This document shows, piece by piece, positions 39,490 to 40,000 of a stretch of 40,000 bases of DNA; positions within the stretch are counted from its first letter, which is position 1, and each line of letters starts with the position of its first letter. The DNA comes from Neocallimastix lanati (nom. inval.). Its lineage: Eukaryota > Neocallimastigomycota > Neocallimastigomycetes > Neocallimastigales > Neocallimastigaceae. Both the position numbers and the translations under genes were made by a program. Location of the stretch: positions 772,501 to 812,500 of the forward strand of contig JACVTC010000041.1 of the NCBI GenBank assembly GCA_016946835.1, given 5' to 3'. The notes beneath the pieces were generated by a model that saw only the letters and a list, made by a program, of their open reading frames with translations, was not told where the DNA came from and ran no database searches.

Positions 39490-39547
39490 TTAATTAATAT
39501 TGGTATGTTATGGTGCCTTGGCTCATCTCATACTAATCAATAATTAA
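39490..39547. repeat. imperfect hairpin with GC-rich loop
   Basis: TTAATTA (39490-39496) pairs with TAATTAA (39541-39547), and ATTGGTATG (39499-39507) pairs with CATACTAAT (39529-39537) with one G-T pair. They enclose a 21-base loop containing GGTGCCTTGGCTCATC. It lies about 150 bases upstream of the recombinase-like gene. It might be a transposon end or a regulatory structure; no partner copy is visible in the window. Confidence 0.4.
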
Positions 39548-40000
39548 ATTAATAAAGTAAAGAATGGTTTATCTTGTAAAGTTTACATTAAAAGAAATTT
39601 TTTTTTTAAAAAAAAAAAAAAAGAAAAAAAAAATGTTTTGGAATAGATATAGAACTTATTTAAATACGTTATTAATAATTTAAATTTTTATATTTTTATT
39701 ACATAATATTACATAAATTGTACAGAAGACAAATAATAAAACAATAATCAATAATTTTCTTTTCATTATTTATCACTTAATATTTTATCTTTATTATTTA
39801 TATAAATAAATATTTATATCACATTAATTCTATTTTATAAAAAATATATATATCAATAAAGAAATATGAATGATAAATAATAAATTATGAATGGACGATA
39901 TAACTTATTGCAAAAAAAAAAAAAAGGTTTTAGTTTAATAATAATAAAAATGGGTATAAGCCTAAAACAAGGATTAAGCAATTAAATATAAATATTAATG
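39548..40000. other. gene-free window end
   Basis: AT-rich sequence with short A-runs. I see no coding sequence and no catalytic domain that would complete the recombinase-like gene. Confidence 0.65.

Overview
The window reads as a nuclear contig of an anaerobic gut fungus (Neocallimastigomycota, the Piromyces/Neocallimastix/Anaeromyces group). The evidence is an extreme A+T bias in the gene-free DNA, long homopolymer and TAA/TTA microsatellite tracts, Asn/Lys/Glu-rich proteins, short fungal-type introns, and above all a secreted esterase carrying two tandem fungal dockerin (CBM10-type) modules. Those modules are the hallmark of the cellulosome of these fungi. I see no tRNA or rRNA gene, no CRISPR array and no bacterial operon structure.

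Layout. 1-4318 is gene-free. 4319-6175 (+) encodes an acidic orphan protein. 6176-8392 is gene-free apart from a foldback, MITE-like repeat. 8393-13732 (+) holds ankyrin-repeat exons followed by a trypsin-like serine peptidase exon. Splice sites and phases allow all of them to be joined into one gene of about 1374 codons, with a duplicated exon pair between the ankyrin and peptidase parts. 14567-14885 (-) holds two pseudogene scraps. 15211-16155 (-) is an intact HSL-type alpha/beta-hydrolase, and a rearranged broken copy lies at 19624-20040. 16156-19620 is gene-free with local tandem repeats. At 20721-20904 a GC-rich, hairpin-rich SINE-like retroposon with an A-tail and a perfect 14-bp target-site duplication interrupts the AT-rich DNA. 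22191-23855 (-) is a three-exon gene for a secreted double-dockerin esterase-fold protein, with three 250-bp tandem repeats against its 3' end. 23856-29572 is a gene desert. 29573-34455 (+) is an eight-exon gene for a 1270-residue protein with a C-terminal calponin-homology domain and several SxIP motifs. From 35398 to about 38040 lies retrotransposon debris: a retroposed gene fragment with target-site duplication and poly(A), a LINE C-terminal zinc-knuckle fragment, and a decayed LINE reverse transcriptase. 38020-39336 (-) resembles the DNA-binding half of a large serine recombinase, with one in-frame stop.

How the parts fit. Plant-polymer breakdown is represented by the dockerin esterase, which would be docked on the extracellular cellulosome, and possibly by the cytosolic esterase, a type often thought to have come from bacteria in these fungi. 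The CH/SxIP protein looks cytoskeletal. The ankyrin and peptidase exons form an intracellular protein of unknown role. The rest is shaped by retroposition (LINE, SINE-like element, retrocopy) and by microsatellite growth inside introns. Exon joins were made by eye from GT/AG sites and reading phase, with no transcript data.
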